From Cladopsammia gracilis (Eukaryota > Cnidaria > Anthozoa > Scleractinia > Dendrophylliidae), in the NCBI GenBank assembly GCA_022457155.1, contig JAJGOT010000473.1, positions 605,067 through 669,066 of the forward strand: 64,000 nucleotides of DNA, given 5' to 3'. Shown in pieces: positions 52,301 to 61,700 of the stretch. The translations under genes were made by a program, and so were the position numbers. How positions within the stretch are numbered: the stretch's first letter is position 1; each line of letters begins with the position of its first letter. The notes below the pieces were generated by a model. It ran no database searches. It saw only the letters and a list, made by a program, of their open reading frames with translations, and had not been told where the DNA came from.

Positions 52301-53108
52301 CATAAACTAAAATATGCTTGCATAAATTTGCATGCGCTAATGTGACACGAAAAGAAAAAAGAAAACTCAAAGCCGAATTTACAACTCATGGGCTTCGCTT
52401 CGTTGTAGTCTGTAGATCGACCTCCTTAGCAACAGCGTTGAATTTAAGATTCCCACCCCTTAAATTCCGCATGGCAAGGTGTAATTTCAACAATTTTCAT
52501 TTTCAACAGATTCAAGAGTTCCCTACAAGCATCGATTCTAAAGAAAAACTTTGCGATATTGTGAGCCGCATCATCGCACATCTGAGTGTCCAACACGCCG
52601 CAGTCAACTACGGATTAGCAGACTACGCCGAGTACGTTCCCAACCTACCGACCAAACTGTACAATGATACCAGAGTGAAAGAAGGGGAATTCTCTGTTTT
52701 CAGACTGCCAAACAGATTCACTTCTGCGGTAAGCATCAGGGGAGTGGGGTGGGGATTAAGGATTAAGGAGAGTTAGTAGCGAATTATTCTAGGGAGCGCT
52801 GTACCTATTTTACTGCTATTGTCGAAATTTTACAACTTAAACAGCAATTGTTTTTTTTTTTTTTTAATTTTTCAGATCGAGGCCAGCTTCAGTAACTCTC
52901 TGGCGACACTCCGCTTCGATTCCCTGTTTGACTACGGTAACGACCTTCTGGACAATAAGGCCACCAATCTCATCAACGGTTACTATAGTTACCTAATGAA
53001 CGTTGTTCAGCTCGCATGCAAGAAAAGAACCGACAGCGGAAGGAAAGAGGTGATCTGACCTATCCGTATCTTATTCCAAAATGGATACCGAATGGAGTTC
53101 AGACCTAG
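34245..53108 (+). CDS. Gene B: second FN2-lipoxygenase copy, frameshifted as assembled
   Basis: Same 15-exon structure as gene A: 34245-34306, 39496-39844, 41469-41607, 42832-42989, 43323-43343, 44837-44998, 45541-45570, 46012-46118, 47242-47440, 48013-48119, 48401-48655, 49181-49287, 50314-50416, 52510-52728, 52876-53108. Proteins A and B are nearly identical; exon 2 differs at 5 of about 116 positions and exons 11-13 at none. The signature residues match A: A at the extra-His position, both histidine ligands and HAAVN. Three indels relative to A break the frame: one base missing in FN2-1 (exon 4) and two single-base losses in exon 15. Its first exon is not the positional counterpart of A's: the counterpart at 29956 has lost its ATG. 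It is either a young pseudogene or a functional gene with assembly indels. It is separated from C by a tail-to-tail intergenic palindrome. Confidence 0.8.
34924..35470 (+). mobile_element. AACTCGTGAATAC element, intron 1 of B
   Basis: Starts aactcgtgaatac and ends ttcacgggtt. Contains a plus-strand tRNA-like segment at 35240-35306 (tcctcgatggtctagtggtc; B box aggttcaattc) followed by a CT-rich run. Confidence 0.7.
36267..36394. repeat. Hairpin of telomere-like CCTAATC repeats, intron 1 of B
   Basis: gggatt agg-type units (gtctaggattaggtatggg) on one side and the exact complement on the other, with a G-rich start and C-rich end. A 120-bp near-perfect inverted repeat. Confidence 0.8.
37097..38105 (+). 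mobile_element. 1-kb AGCGGAG repeat, intron 1 of B
   Basis: Starts agcggagctcgggggccgaa and ends ggcttaggctatctatgtat. Unit A has the uninterrupted site at about 5275 (tgcaatagttcgtgata). Homologous to 54650-55781. No intact ORF. Confidence 0.8.
38690..39480 (+). other. End of intron 1 of B
   Basis: AT-rich with no gene recognised. It differs from the matching part of A except for the last about 60 bp before exon 2 (gcctcgatataaacatg onward). Confidence 0.5.
39496..39844 (+). CDS. Gene B exon 2
   Basis: 349 bp, phase 2 to 0. Relative to A exon 2 there are five substitutions (T21A, K32Q, M40A, L60S, T95S in A numbering); both sequons and both cysteines are kept. Confidence 0.8.
40190..40667. 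mobile_element. Composite insertion, intron 2 of B
   Basis: Starts caggggcggatccaggaatt, a motif common at the ends of animal DNA-transposon relics. It includes a second inverted pair (tggtttccatataaaa... and gcgattataaggaaacca). Not present in unit A. Confidence 0.55.
40672..40796. mobile_element. TTAA-flanked MITE, intron 2 of B
   Basis: agcaaacccgcgatataaaa pairs with ttttataccgcaggtttgcct, with TTAA on both sides (40668-40671, 40797-40800), typical of piggyBac-type insertion. Absent from A. Confidence 0.78.
40815..40955. mobile_element. Unit B copy of the CATTTGTCTCACGATGGA element
   Basis: Orthologous insertion shared by A and B, hence older than the tandem duplication. Confidence 0.7.
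41105..41400. repeat. GATCGCTAAGCAAATTGCAAG repeat, intron 2 of B
   Basis: Uninterrupted counterpart of the A copy that is split by the element at 10418. Confidence 0.7.
41469..41607 (+). CDS. Gene B exon 3
   Basis: 139 bp, phase 0 to 1. R143Q and A147T relative to A; RLAGPNPMSLKRV unchanged; ends HGE instead of HGG. Confidence 0.84.
41831..42159. repeat. 66-bp minisatellite, five copies, intron 3 of B
   Basis: gatagatgct-like starts at 41831, 41898, 41964, 42028 and 42094, each followed by caggttcatatgattcaaag. Unit A has a single unit at about 12449. Confidence 0.9.
42566..42790. repeat. GAT/GGT-rich repetitive tract before FN2-1 in B
   Basis: Same tract with different repeat numbers, including a run of GAT at about 42690. 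Confidence 0.9.
42832..42989 (+). CDS. Gene B exon 4: FN2 module 1 with 1-bp deletion
   Basis: 158 bp against 159 in A. After STTEK the bases read aaatttatgg where A has aaatattatgg, so the frame changes and the last FN2 cysteine (WGNC) is lost. Upstream of the deletion the module is intact (Q209K, L218P relative to A). Confidence 0.85.
43323..43343 (+). CDS. Gene B exon 5: micro-exon linker
   Basis: 21 bp encoding ESENSEE, phase 1-1, with donor gtaagt. It is retained although the surrounding intron has gained a 131-bp transposon at 43387. Confidence 0.7.
43387..43517. mobile_element. Same 131-bp MITE, intron 5 of B
   Basis: Opposite orientation to the 2799 copy and at a different site. Unit A is empty here (gctgttgattattgagag at about 13845). 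Confidence 0.88.
44346..44705. mobile_element. Same element in B with a partial tandem duplication
   Basis: Counterpart of 15270-15498. In B the right part (gtattcacgagttggctcac plus the G-rich segment) is repeated, giving ends at both 44574 and 44705. Confidence 0.6.
44837..44998 (+). CDS. Gene B exon 6: FN2 module 2
   Basis: 162 bp, complete FN2 module with all cysteines. The only change seen from A is Tyr to Asn before the last cysteine (KWGNC). Confidence 0.92.
45541..45570 (+). CDS. Gene B exon 7: charged micro-exon
   Basis: 30 bp, GKEEKEEKEE, identical to copy A in sequence, borders and phase. Confidence 0.72.
46012..46118 (+). CDS. Gene B exon 8
   Basis: 107 bp, GPIGLDWNKLKETL to DDPLEE, identical to A at protein level, with the same weak donor gttata. 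Confidence 0.8.
46200..46250 (+). repeat. Retroelement tail with (GTAT)n
   Basis: aatcccctttggggacgtgg, then taataaagtatgtatgtatg; a short 3'-end insertion specific to B. Confidence 0.5.
46251..46504. mobile_element. AATAGAACAAACTGG MITE, intron 8 of B
   Basis: Orthologous to the copy at 16959, but its left end abuts a (GTAT)n-tailed fragment at 46200-46250 that A lacks. Confidence 0.75.
47242..47440 (+). CDS. Gene B exon 9
   Basis: 199 bp; begins A-I-NQGRIYALRYE (Met to Ile relative to A) and keeps LVPVAIQMDYTP. It is the last B exon that lies outside the palindrome arm. Confidence 0.87.
48013..48119 (+). CDS. Gene B exon 10: first iron-ligand helix
   Basis: 107 bp; GYAQIVEHLVK keeps the Ala-for-His change and the ligand His; A442V relative to A. 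Confidence 0.9.
48401..48655 (+). CDS. Gene B exon 11
   Basis: 255 bp, VHLLMEAFCVIL through LRRDIK. I see no amino-acid change from A. Confidence 0.92.
48779..48885 (-). repeat. tRNA-like SINE fragment, intron 11 of B
   Basis: Orthologous to 19428-19535; B box ggttcgaatgcc is closer to consensus. Confidence 0.6.
49181..49287 (+). CDS. Gene B exon 12
   Basis: 107 bp, KRGLDDSKLIPYFPYRDDG block, identical to A. Confidence 0.92.
49654..49790. mobile_element. Hairpin element, intron 12 of B
   Basis: tatatgttgtggttcaattt arm repeated inverted, with loop ttggctatggtaatgtatga. Mirror copy at about 61840-61975. Confidence 0.82.
50314..50416 (+). CDS. Gene B exon 13
   Basis: 103 bp, YYKEDKAVKEDVELQDF block, in frame, identical to A. 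Confidence 0.9.
51424..51792 (-). mobile_element. AACCCGTGAATAC element, intron 13 of B
   Basis: Complete: aacccgtgaatac at the left, gtattcacgggtt at the right, 13-bp TIRs. tRNA-like segment 51558-51643 on the minus strand. Confidence 0.78.
52091..52190. mobile_element. 100-bp hairpin MITE, intron 13 of B
   Basis: aaaaactcattttaaaatgg arms with a loop at gggtagtgatat; near-perfect complement. Inserted within the GATCGCTAAG repeat. Mirror copy at 59416-59513. Confidence 0.82.
52510..52728 (+). CDS. Gene B exon 14: HAAVN iron ligands
   Basis: 219 bp; T608S, E611K and I625V relative to A; HAAVNYGLADY unchanged. Donor gtaagc. Confidence 0.95.
52876..53108 (+). CDS. Gene B exon 15: two 1-bp losses relative to A
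   Basis: 233 bp against 235 in A. One C is missing after GTTGTTCAG and one A is missing in the following A-run, so the read frame ends at 53056-53058. The sequence for IPNGVQT and its TAG (53106-53108) is still present out of frame. Confidence 0.8.
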
Positions 53109-53307
53109 TTCAACAGTTTCACCATCGACACGTGCACTTAAGCTAATGTAACGGGGGCAATATGAATGTGTAAACTTTATATAAACATTGACAATATCAA
53201 GGGTGTAAACTTTTATAGTGTATGAATGTGACTCTTTTTTGTAATAACAACAATGGTCACTTTGTTATTTCTAGTATGTTTGTATCTAACATTTCAATTT
53301 GATGGAA

Positions 53308-53313
53308 AATAAA
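53308..53313 (+). terminator. Poly(A) signal, gene B
   Basis: AATAAA 200 bp after the LOX stop; unit A has attaaa at the aligned position. Confidence 0.45.
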
Positions 53314-53383
53314 TCATATTTAGGAGCAATGCTTTGCTAAAGTTATTTTAAACCCCTCATTTTCCTAGCGTAAAAAAACCATC

Positions 53384-53513
53384 TGAAAGCAAGGCTCACA
53401 AGACACCTCTCCGCGGTATGCATGGCCAGTACGCATGGCCAGTACCTTCCATAGCTACCACTGCCGGGTGATATGGAGAGGTGTCATGTGACCATTGTTT
53501 TTGATGGTTTACC
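53384..53513. mobile_element. MITE downstream of gene B
   Basis: Orthologous to 24060-24200. Confidence 0.7.
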
Positions 53514-54649
53514 TAACTTAGACGGTATGCAAATGCGCCCATTAAAATGTGATGCAAAGTCCAGGTCTATTCTAGCTCCTGTAGCCGTAGTGGTAAGATC
53601 TTCCGGTTCCAACAGGAGGATCTTGGTTCCAATCCACTTTAAACTTTTTAAAGGAATCGCTGGAAGCATATACCAGATTTCAGAGCGAATTATTCGTATG
53701 CATTTTCAGAAGAATGTGTTCGTTCGTTTTTTTTTCCAGTTCGAGCGGTTTTAACTTGCAACAGTTTCGTTCAGCTTCGCCAAGGAACACAACGAATCCT
53801 GCAGCTATGACACACGGCAATATTTTCTGCGCCTCAATCTTGTTTCCATTGTCTTCTCCTCTTTCAAAATGGCGGGCCGCGATTTTAAAAGCGGATAGGG
53901 GACAGTTATTCACTCGGGCAATCACTCGGATGTAAACATTTTTTGTAATTCCGCAGTGTATTACGTCATTACAATTACAGAGAAGTTACAAAAGCTCAGG
54001 TGTAATACAGTTTTTCTATAATGAGGTTCATGTATTTGACTTTGTCCTTTATTTCTTGGAGCTATCTAATTATCACATTACCACGTAAGTACTTCGGGCG
54101 AGCAATGTTTGAAATAATCGTCTCTGGGCTTAGATACATGTACAAAATTCCGGAATTTTTTTGAGAATTTGAGACACCGAAAAGAATTTTAGAAAATCTC
54201 GAGAATTTTAGACAATGAGTAAAATTTGGTAGAATTTTAGAGAAATATCAGCTTCCAGGTGGCACTTTGACAATTTTACGCAAGCAAAACATCGCGAAAG
54301 CGTTTATTTTGTGTTGCCGCTGACCATCTTGCGGGCTCATCCGCACAGAAGTTTCTACAGTGCAACTAATCCGCGGTTTCACACTCAAATTATGTTTTCC
54401 ATGAATTCCATCTCTGTTTGTAGGAAATATGGCTTAATCCAGTGAGCCTTCTACCAGCTCACAATCAGAAACGAGAAATGTTAAGAATTTTCGAGAATTT
54501 TTTACATTTTTGAACGAATTTTAGAAATTTTGTAAAGAATTTTAAAGCTTTTTGGGGAAAATTTCGGCGAATTTTTTCTTCGCGGGGATTTTATATTGGA
54601 TCCACAAATAAATTGTTTCCCTGTAGTAATTCTGTAGTCCTCTTATTAG

Positions 54650-55776
54650 CGGAGCACTTGCCAGGCCGAAGGCCTGGCTGCGCAGCTCCATACTCATAGA
54701 ACCTGTGCCGTCATTTTTCATGGTCATGGCTAGCGGAATGTTTCGCGGGCGCGTGTGTGCCCGCCCGCCGTGTTGGAACAACATCCGGGATCTTGAAAGC
54801 AAGGCTTTGTTTTTCGCGCGGCCACACAGCCGTGAGCTCAATAAATACTTTAGTTGTTTTGTTGTGTCTCGCGGAGAATTAAAGTCGTTATTTTCCTGCA
54901 TTTTTTCGCGGTTCGCTACTCAAGACAGGGATACTAATTGAGGTATACTCAGAAGCCGCTTTAGTGAAAGACGAGCTTTCAGGGATAAAATCTTGCTTCA
55001 AGGAATTTCATGTACGTTTTTATCAATGCGGGAGATGTTTGTTTTCTACGAATTTCAGAACCAGAAGCGGAGATTTGAATTTCCAAGCAAGCGGGGGACT
55101 AAGGTAACACAGATTACAGTTTTCGATGAGAATTTATGTTGATATCAATCTGAGTGACTTTTTACTAGTGTTATTGTTAGTTTTGGAGAATTGATTTTAA
55201 AACGTGCTTAAATTCAGTTGTATCGATCTCTTGAATTTCATCGAAGAAAGCTTGAACTCGATGAGCTATAATTAAATGGTACGCGTTTTGCTTTTAAACG
55301 TAAACTAATGGAGATTTGAATAATTTTTTTCGAAAGAAGATTGTGTTGTCCATTTTTATGTGTTTGTTCATTCATTAGATAGATTGAAAAGCGATTTTAT
55401 GTAACAAAACAAGACTTTGATTTTATAGTACAGTTCTCTCTTCACTCGCATCCCCTTATCCAAATATGTTTGTGTATTTTTGCAATTTTTGATTTTCAAA
55501 TCAGTTTCTCGGGCAATTTTTGACAAACATAAACTGTATTTTATTCGGAAACTAGTGGTACTAGTTATTCTAGACAGAGAAAAGTTGTTTTTGTGAAGTT
55601 TTGTACGGTCTATAAAAATGTACTGTGCAGACGGTCGCGTAATACTGTTTTTGAGAATTGCTAAAATTGATAATAGCCCGTTCGTCAATCTTAATTCTTG
55701 TGCTTCCAACCTTTCACCTTAGTTAAGTTTCACCTTAGTTAAGCTTGTTCGAAGTGCGACGCTGTTAGGCTTGGGC

Positions 55777-55781
<5 letters not shown>
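54650..55781 (+). mobile_element. 1.1-kb AGCGGAG repeat ending at the palindrome centre
   Basis: Starts agcggagcacttgccaggcc; ends ggcttgggctatgtata. Its end is the turning point of the palindrome; the mirrored copy follows immediately. Confidence 0.82.

Positions 55782-55816
<35 letters not shown>
55779..55816. repeat. (TA)n at the palindrome centre
   Basis: About 34 bp of alternating TA flanked by ctatg/catag. It forms the turning point of the palindrome, and it also coincides with the end of the 1-kb repeat described at 54650. Confidence 0.95.
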
Positions 55817-55818
<2 letters not shown>

Positions 55819-56947
55819 GCCCAAGCCTAACAGCGTCGCACTTCGAACAAGCTTAACTAAGGTGAAACTTAACTAAGGTGAAAGGTTGGAAGCACAAGAA
55901 TTAAGATTGACGAACGGGCTATTATCAATTTTAGCAATTCTCAAAAACAGTATTACGCGACCGTCTGCACAGTACATTTTTATAGACCGTACAAAACTTC
56001 ACAAAAACAACTTTTCTCTGTCTAGAATAACTAGTACCACTAGTTTCCGAATAAAATACAGTTTATGTTTGTCAAAAATTGCCCGAGAAACTGATTTGAA
56101 AATCAAAAATTGCAAAAATACACAAACATATTTGGATAAGGGGATGCGAGTGAAGAGAGAACTGTACTATAAAATCAAAGTCTTGTTTTGTTTACATAAA
56201 ATCGCTTTTCAATCTATCTAATGAATGAACAAACACATAAAAATGGACAACACAATCTTCTTTCGAAAAAAATTATTCAAATCTCCATTAGTTTACGTTT
56301 AAAAGCAAAACGCGTACCATTTAATTATAGCTCATCGAGTTCAAGCTTTCTTCGATGAAATTCAAGAGATCGATACAACTGAATTTAAGCACGTTTTAAA
56401 ATCAATTCTCCAAAACTAACAATAACACTAGTAAAAAGTCACTCAGATTGATATCAACATAAATTCTCATCGAAAACTGTAATCTGTGTTACCTTAGTCC
56501 CCCGCTTGCTTGGAAATTCAAATCTCCGCTTCTGGTTCTGAAATTCGTAGAAAACAAACATCTCCCGCATTGATAAAAACGTACATGAAATTCCTTGAAG
56601 CAAGATTTTATCCCTGAAAGCTCGTCTTTCACTAAAGCGGCTTCTGAGTATACCTCAATTAGTATCCCTGTCTTGAGTAGCGAACCGCGAAAAAATGCAG
56701 GAAAATAACGACTTTAATTCTCCGCGAGACACAACAAAACAACTAAAGTATTTATTGAGCTCACGGCTGTGTGGCCGCGCGAAAAACAAAGCCTTGCTTT
56801 CAAGATCCCGGATGTTGTTCCAACACGGCGGGCGGGCACACACGCGCCCGCGAAACATTCCGCTAGCCATGACCATGAAAAATGACGGCACAGGTTCTAT
56901 GAGTATGGAGCTGCGCAGCCAGGCCTTCGGCCTGGCAAGTGCTCCGC
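55814..56947 (-). mobile_element. Mirror copy of the 1.1-kb AGCGGAG repeat
   Basis: Reverse complement of 54650-55781. Together the two form a head-to-head inverted pair around (TA)n. Confidence 0.82.
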
Positions 56948-58084
56948 TAATAAGAGGACTACAGAATTACTACAGGGAAACAATTTATTTGTGGATCCAA
57001 TATAAAATCCCCGCGAAGAAAAAATTCGCCGAAATTTTCCCCAAAAAGCTTTAAAATTCTTTACAAAATTTCTAAAATTCGTTCAAAAATGTAAAAAATT
57101 CTCGAAAATTCTTAACATTCTCGTTTCTGATTGTGAGCTGGTAGAAGGCTCACTGGATTAAGCCATATTTCCTACAAACAGAGATGGAATTCATGGAAAA
57201 CATAATTTGAGTGTGAAACCGCGGATTAGTTGCACTGTAGAAAACTTCTGTGCGGATGAGCCCGCAAGATGGTCAGCGGCAACACAAAATAAACGCTTTC
57301 GCGATGTTTTTGCTTGCGTAAAATTGTCAAAGTGCCACCTGGAAGCTGATATTTCTCTAAAATTCTACCAAATTTTACTCATTGTCTAAAATTCTCGAGA
57401 TTTTCTAAAATTCTTTTCGGTGTCTCAAATTCTCAAAAAAATTCCGGAATTTTGTACATGTATCTAAGCCCAGAGACGATTATTTCAAACATTGCTCGCC
57501 CGAAGTACTTACGTGGTAATGTGATAATTAGATAGCTCCAAGAAATAAAGGACAAAGTCAAATACATGAACCTCATTATAGAAAAACTGTATTACACCTG
57601 AGCTTTTGTAACTTCTCTGTAATTGTAATGACGTAATACACTGCGGAATTACAAAAAATGTTTACATCCGAGTGATTGCCCGAGTGAATAACTGTCCCCT
57701 ATCCGCTTTTAAAATCGCGGCCCGCCATTTTGAAAGAGGAGAAGACAATGGAAACAAGATTGAGGCGCAGAAAATATTGCCGTGTGTCATAGCTGCAGGA
57801 TTCGTTGTGTTCCTTGGCGAAGCTGAACGAAACTGTTGCAAGTTAAAACCGCTCGAACTGGAAAAAAAAAACGAACGAACACATTCTTCTGAAAATGCAT
57901 ACGAATAATTCGCTCTGAAATCTGGTATATGCTTCCAGCGATTCCTTTAAAAAGTTTAAAGTGGATTGGAACCAAGATCCTCCTGTTGGAACCGGAAGAT
58001 CTTACCACTACGGCTACAGGAGCTAGAATAGACCTGGACTTTGCATCACATTTTAATGGCGCATTTGCATACCGTCTAAGTTAG

Positions 58085-58225
58085 GTAAACCATCAAAAAA
58101 CAATGGTCACATGACACCTCTCCATATCACCCGGCAGTGGTAGCTATGGAAGGTACTGGCCATGCGTACTGGCCATGCATACCGCGGAGAGGTGTCTTGT
58201 GAGCCTTGCTTTCAGATGGTTTTTT
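58085..58225. mobile_element. MITE downstream of gene C
   Basis: Mirror of 53384-53513. Confidence 0.7.
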
Positions 58226-58286
58226 TTACGCTAGGAAAATGAGGGGGTTTAAAATAACTTTAGCAAAGCATTGCTCCTAAATATGA

Positions 58287-58292
58287 TTTATT
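58287..58292 (-). terminator. Poly(A) signal, gene C
   Basis: Minus-strand AATAAA, mirror image of the B signal. Confidence 0.4.
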
Positions 58293-58491
58293 TTCCATCA
58301 AATTGAAATGTTAGATACAAACATACTAGAAATAACAAAGTGACCATTGTTGTTATTACAAAAAAGAGTCACATTCATACACTATAAAAGTTTACACCCT
58401 TGATATTGTCAATGTTTATATAAAGTTTACACATTCATATTGCCCCCGTTACATTAGCTTAAGTGCACGTGTCGATGGTGAAACTGTTGAA

Positions 58492-58726
58492 CTAGGTCTG
58501 AACTCCATTCGGTATCCATTTTGGAATAAGATACGGATAGGTCAGATCACCTCTTTTCCTTCCGCTGTCGGTTCTTTTCTTGCATGCGAGGCTGAACAAC
58601 GTTCATTAGGTAACTATAGTAACCGTTGATGAGATTGGTGGCCTTATTGTCCAGAAGGTCGTTACCGTAGTCAAACAGGGAATCGAAGCGGAGTGTCGCC
58701 AGAGAGTTACTGAAGCTGGCCTCGAT
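58492..58726 (-). CDS. Gene C exon 15
   Basis: 235 bp, same length as A exon 15 and with the same AAAA run, so the frame stops at 58547. The IPNGVQT sequence follows out of frame to the stop at 58492-58494. Confidence 0.78.
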
Positions 58727-61700
58727 CTGAAAAATTAAAAAAAAAAAAAAAGCAATTGCTGTTTAAGTTGTAAAATTTCGACAATAGCAGTAAAATAGGT
58801 ACAGCGCTCCCTAGAATAATTCGCTACTAACTCTCCTTAATCCTTAATCCCCACCCCACTCCCCTGATGCTTACCGCAGAAGTGAATCTGTTTGGCAGTC
58901 TGAAAACAGAGAATTCCCCTTCTTTCACTCTGGTATCATTGTACAGTTTGGTCGGTAGGTTGGGAACGTACTCGGCGTAGTCTGCTAATCCGTAGTTGAC
59001 TGCGGCGTGTTGGACACTCAGATGTGCGATGATGCGGCTCACAATATCGCAAAGTTTTTCTTTAGAATCGATGCTTGTAGGGAACTCTTGAATCTGTTGA
59101 AAATGAAAATTGTTGAAATTACACCTTGCCATGCGGAATTTAAGGGGTGGGAATCTTAAATTCAACGCTGTTGCTAAGGAGGTCGATCTACAGACTACAA
59201 CGAAGCGAAGCCCATGAGTTGTAAATTCGGCTTTGAGTTTTCTTTTTTCTTTTCGTGTCACATTAGCGCATGCAAATTTATGCAAGCATATTTTAGTTTA
59301 TGTCAACGACCATATGGCTTTCAGCCATGAAATACATACCGCAAAATCTCTCGGTATATACTTCATGGTAGTTTTAATTTATGCACGTCAAAGAATCCGG
59401 CACTTACTTAGGGCTAAAAACTCATTTTAAAATGGTTAGCTTTTATTTACTGTTATGGATATCACTACCCATAACAGTAAATAAAAGCTAACCATTTTAA
59501 AATGAGTTTTTAGGATCCCTATATGATAGGATCCCTATATGGTGTGTTACAATGAAGTATATACCAATCTCTCCGTGTGTTGAATTGAGAAGCAAAAGGA
59601 AGAACTACAGCGTAGTACAATAGCAAGTTTTCAAGACAATGCAAGTCGTTCATGGATGGATATGACCGTTTGATGTTGTGTTCGCCGCTTATTCCTGTGG
59701 GATTTTTGTTCCGGAAAGTTTTGTGTTTTATATAACTTACAATTTGCTTAGCGATCGATTTGAAGTGTCGGCTACTGAATGTAGTGAATGTAGTGTACTC
59801 TTACTTTTAACCCGTGAATACGTGTAGCGTAATGAACGGGTTATCGGAGACGACAGCAAATTTACTCACTCACTAGCTCGCTCGCTCGATCCATCACTCA
59901 GATGTAAACTATTTCCGCATATCTACGTTGAAATAACAAAATTTGACCTGATTGTTAACCAAATCCTAGGTAGTGTAGTGGATAAATGATGGGACAATAG
60001 AGCGGGAGCCGGGGCGTAGAAGACGTGAGTTCGACTGTCCCCTAGGACGGATTTTTTTTTTCTTTTTTTTTTTTCCAAACTGAAAATTTCCGGGTTTTTC
60101 TTGCGTTCGTCAAAAGTCGTTACATTTAATTTCCAAAAAAAAAAACACGCAATATTTCGTTACCTTTAACATTTGGTATTCACGGGTTGGCTCACAGGAG
60201 CCTTTGATTAGACATCATTTTAAGCTTATGTTTCTCCGTAAAAGCACTCAAAACACTCGGGAATCATGCTGCAATGATTTAAAGGCGCCACGAGTTCGAG
60301 CTGTGTACAGCTTCTTTTTTTATTTGCTTCTGCTTCTGTTTTTCTACCGTAAGGATCAGTTTGCCGTTTCTTTGGTTCGCTTGAAGTATTAATACTGATC
60401 TAGGTCTATAAACCCAGATCCGGCCATTCTCAACAGTTTGTTGCAGTGATCGTGCATTCTATGTTTCTACATGTAGACACTATAGTGGTCAGCGAATTCG
60501 ATCAAACATGGCGGCGACAGCAAGGAACTAATACACCAATTGTGCACGTGTCACTAGTGCAAGTCCTTAACGAGCAGAATATATGGGAATTAGAATACAT
60601 AGGAAGAGAACATTGCTGAGTCCTCGAAGCAAAATGGCTACACTGTACCTGAAATGTTTTCTGGATGGATCATTGATTCGTAAATTCTATAGCATGGACT
60701 TGTAATTCCTTTGAAAAGTTGAAATGCGACTTGAGATAGACTCAAATATACAATTGGATATGCATATACACTCTGGATACCAGGCGTAACATCCGCTTTA
60801 CATTGCAGACTGAGCTCTTGGCCGCAATGACTTGTAATTGAGGCAATTCTTTGAGTATGTGCAGCCAAAATACTTCAAGAATCGTGGATTATTTGCATAC
60901 GATGAAATGGCGTTTTCGTAGGTTATTTCCAAACGAAACGAAGACATTACATAACAGTTTTACATGACATAATATCCAGCATTTTTTAAGTATTTCAGCA
61001 ACCCTGCTCCAGGTTTCTCAGCCTGTCATTTACAACGCAGAGAAGGACCTGGGGAGAGTGAGAGTAAGAGTGACAGCACGTATGATTTTCAGTCCACGTT
61101 GGCTGCGTGATAATTTTCCAAACAGTCACGTTTCCTGTAAGAGCACACATTCTGTTCTGTAGCCGCGGCTTATCTGCATAAGAGAAAAAAACTTGTATTT
61201 ACCCTTCCAATGCCACCGTTCTCTCCAGTTCCGTTAAGCGACACTTCATTGAGGAAATCCTGAAGTTCGATGTCTTCCCTTGACAGCTTTATCTTCTTTA
61301 TAATATCTGAAGAACAATTGCGCTTTATCGTTTGAGTTTATCGTTTATTGTTTATTGAGTTTGTCACAAAACGAAATAACAATAAAATGCCAATAATTGT
61401 GAGAAACGAATAATTAGGTTTATGTGAGACAAGAAAGGGTCATTGTCAGAGGTGTCCGGCCAGCGGAGAACAATAGGTGCTTGTATGGGTATCCGGATTC
61501 CCATAAATAGGTTGCTTTTCAATAATAGTTCCTCTCTTTGCTCTCAGCCGCCATGGGGTAAACATCCGATTTGCGTATCGGCCTAAAAGCACAAAATTGC
61601 CAAAAAGCCAAACCAGGCAAGTGGCTCTCATTATCAAAAACAAAAAGGTATGACAGGAAACGGTGACAGGACGAAATCCCAATTGACAACTGCTCCTTTA

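Noticed and set aside
34245..53108. Calling gene B a confirmed pseudogene
   Set aside because: Splice sites and all signature residues are intact and the breaks are single-base indels that could be assembly errors. I left it as a frameshifted gene.
55368..57054. Mirrored open frames near the palindrome centre (about 110-120 codons)
   Set aside because: They are identical because of the palindrome and lie in the repeat at 54650. No recognisable domain, and the copy at 37097 does not keep the frame.
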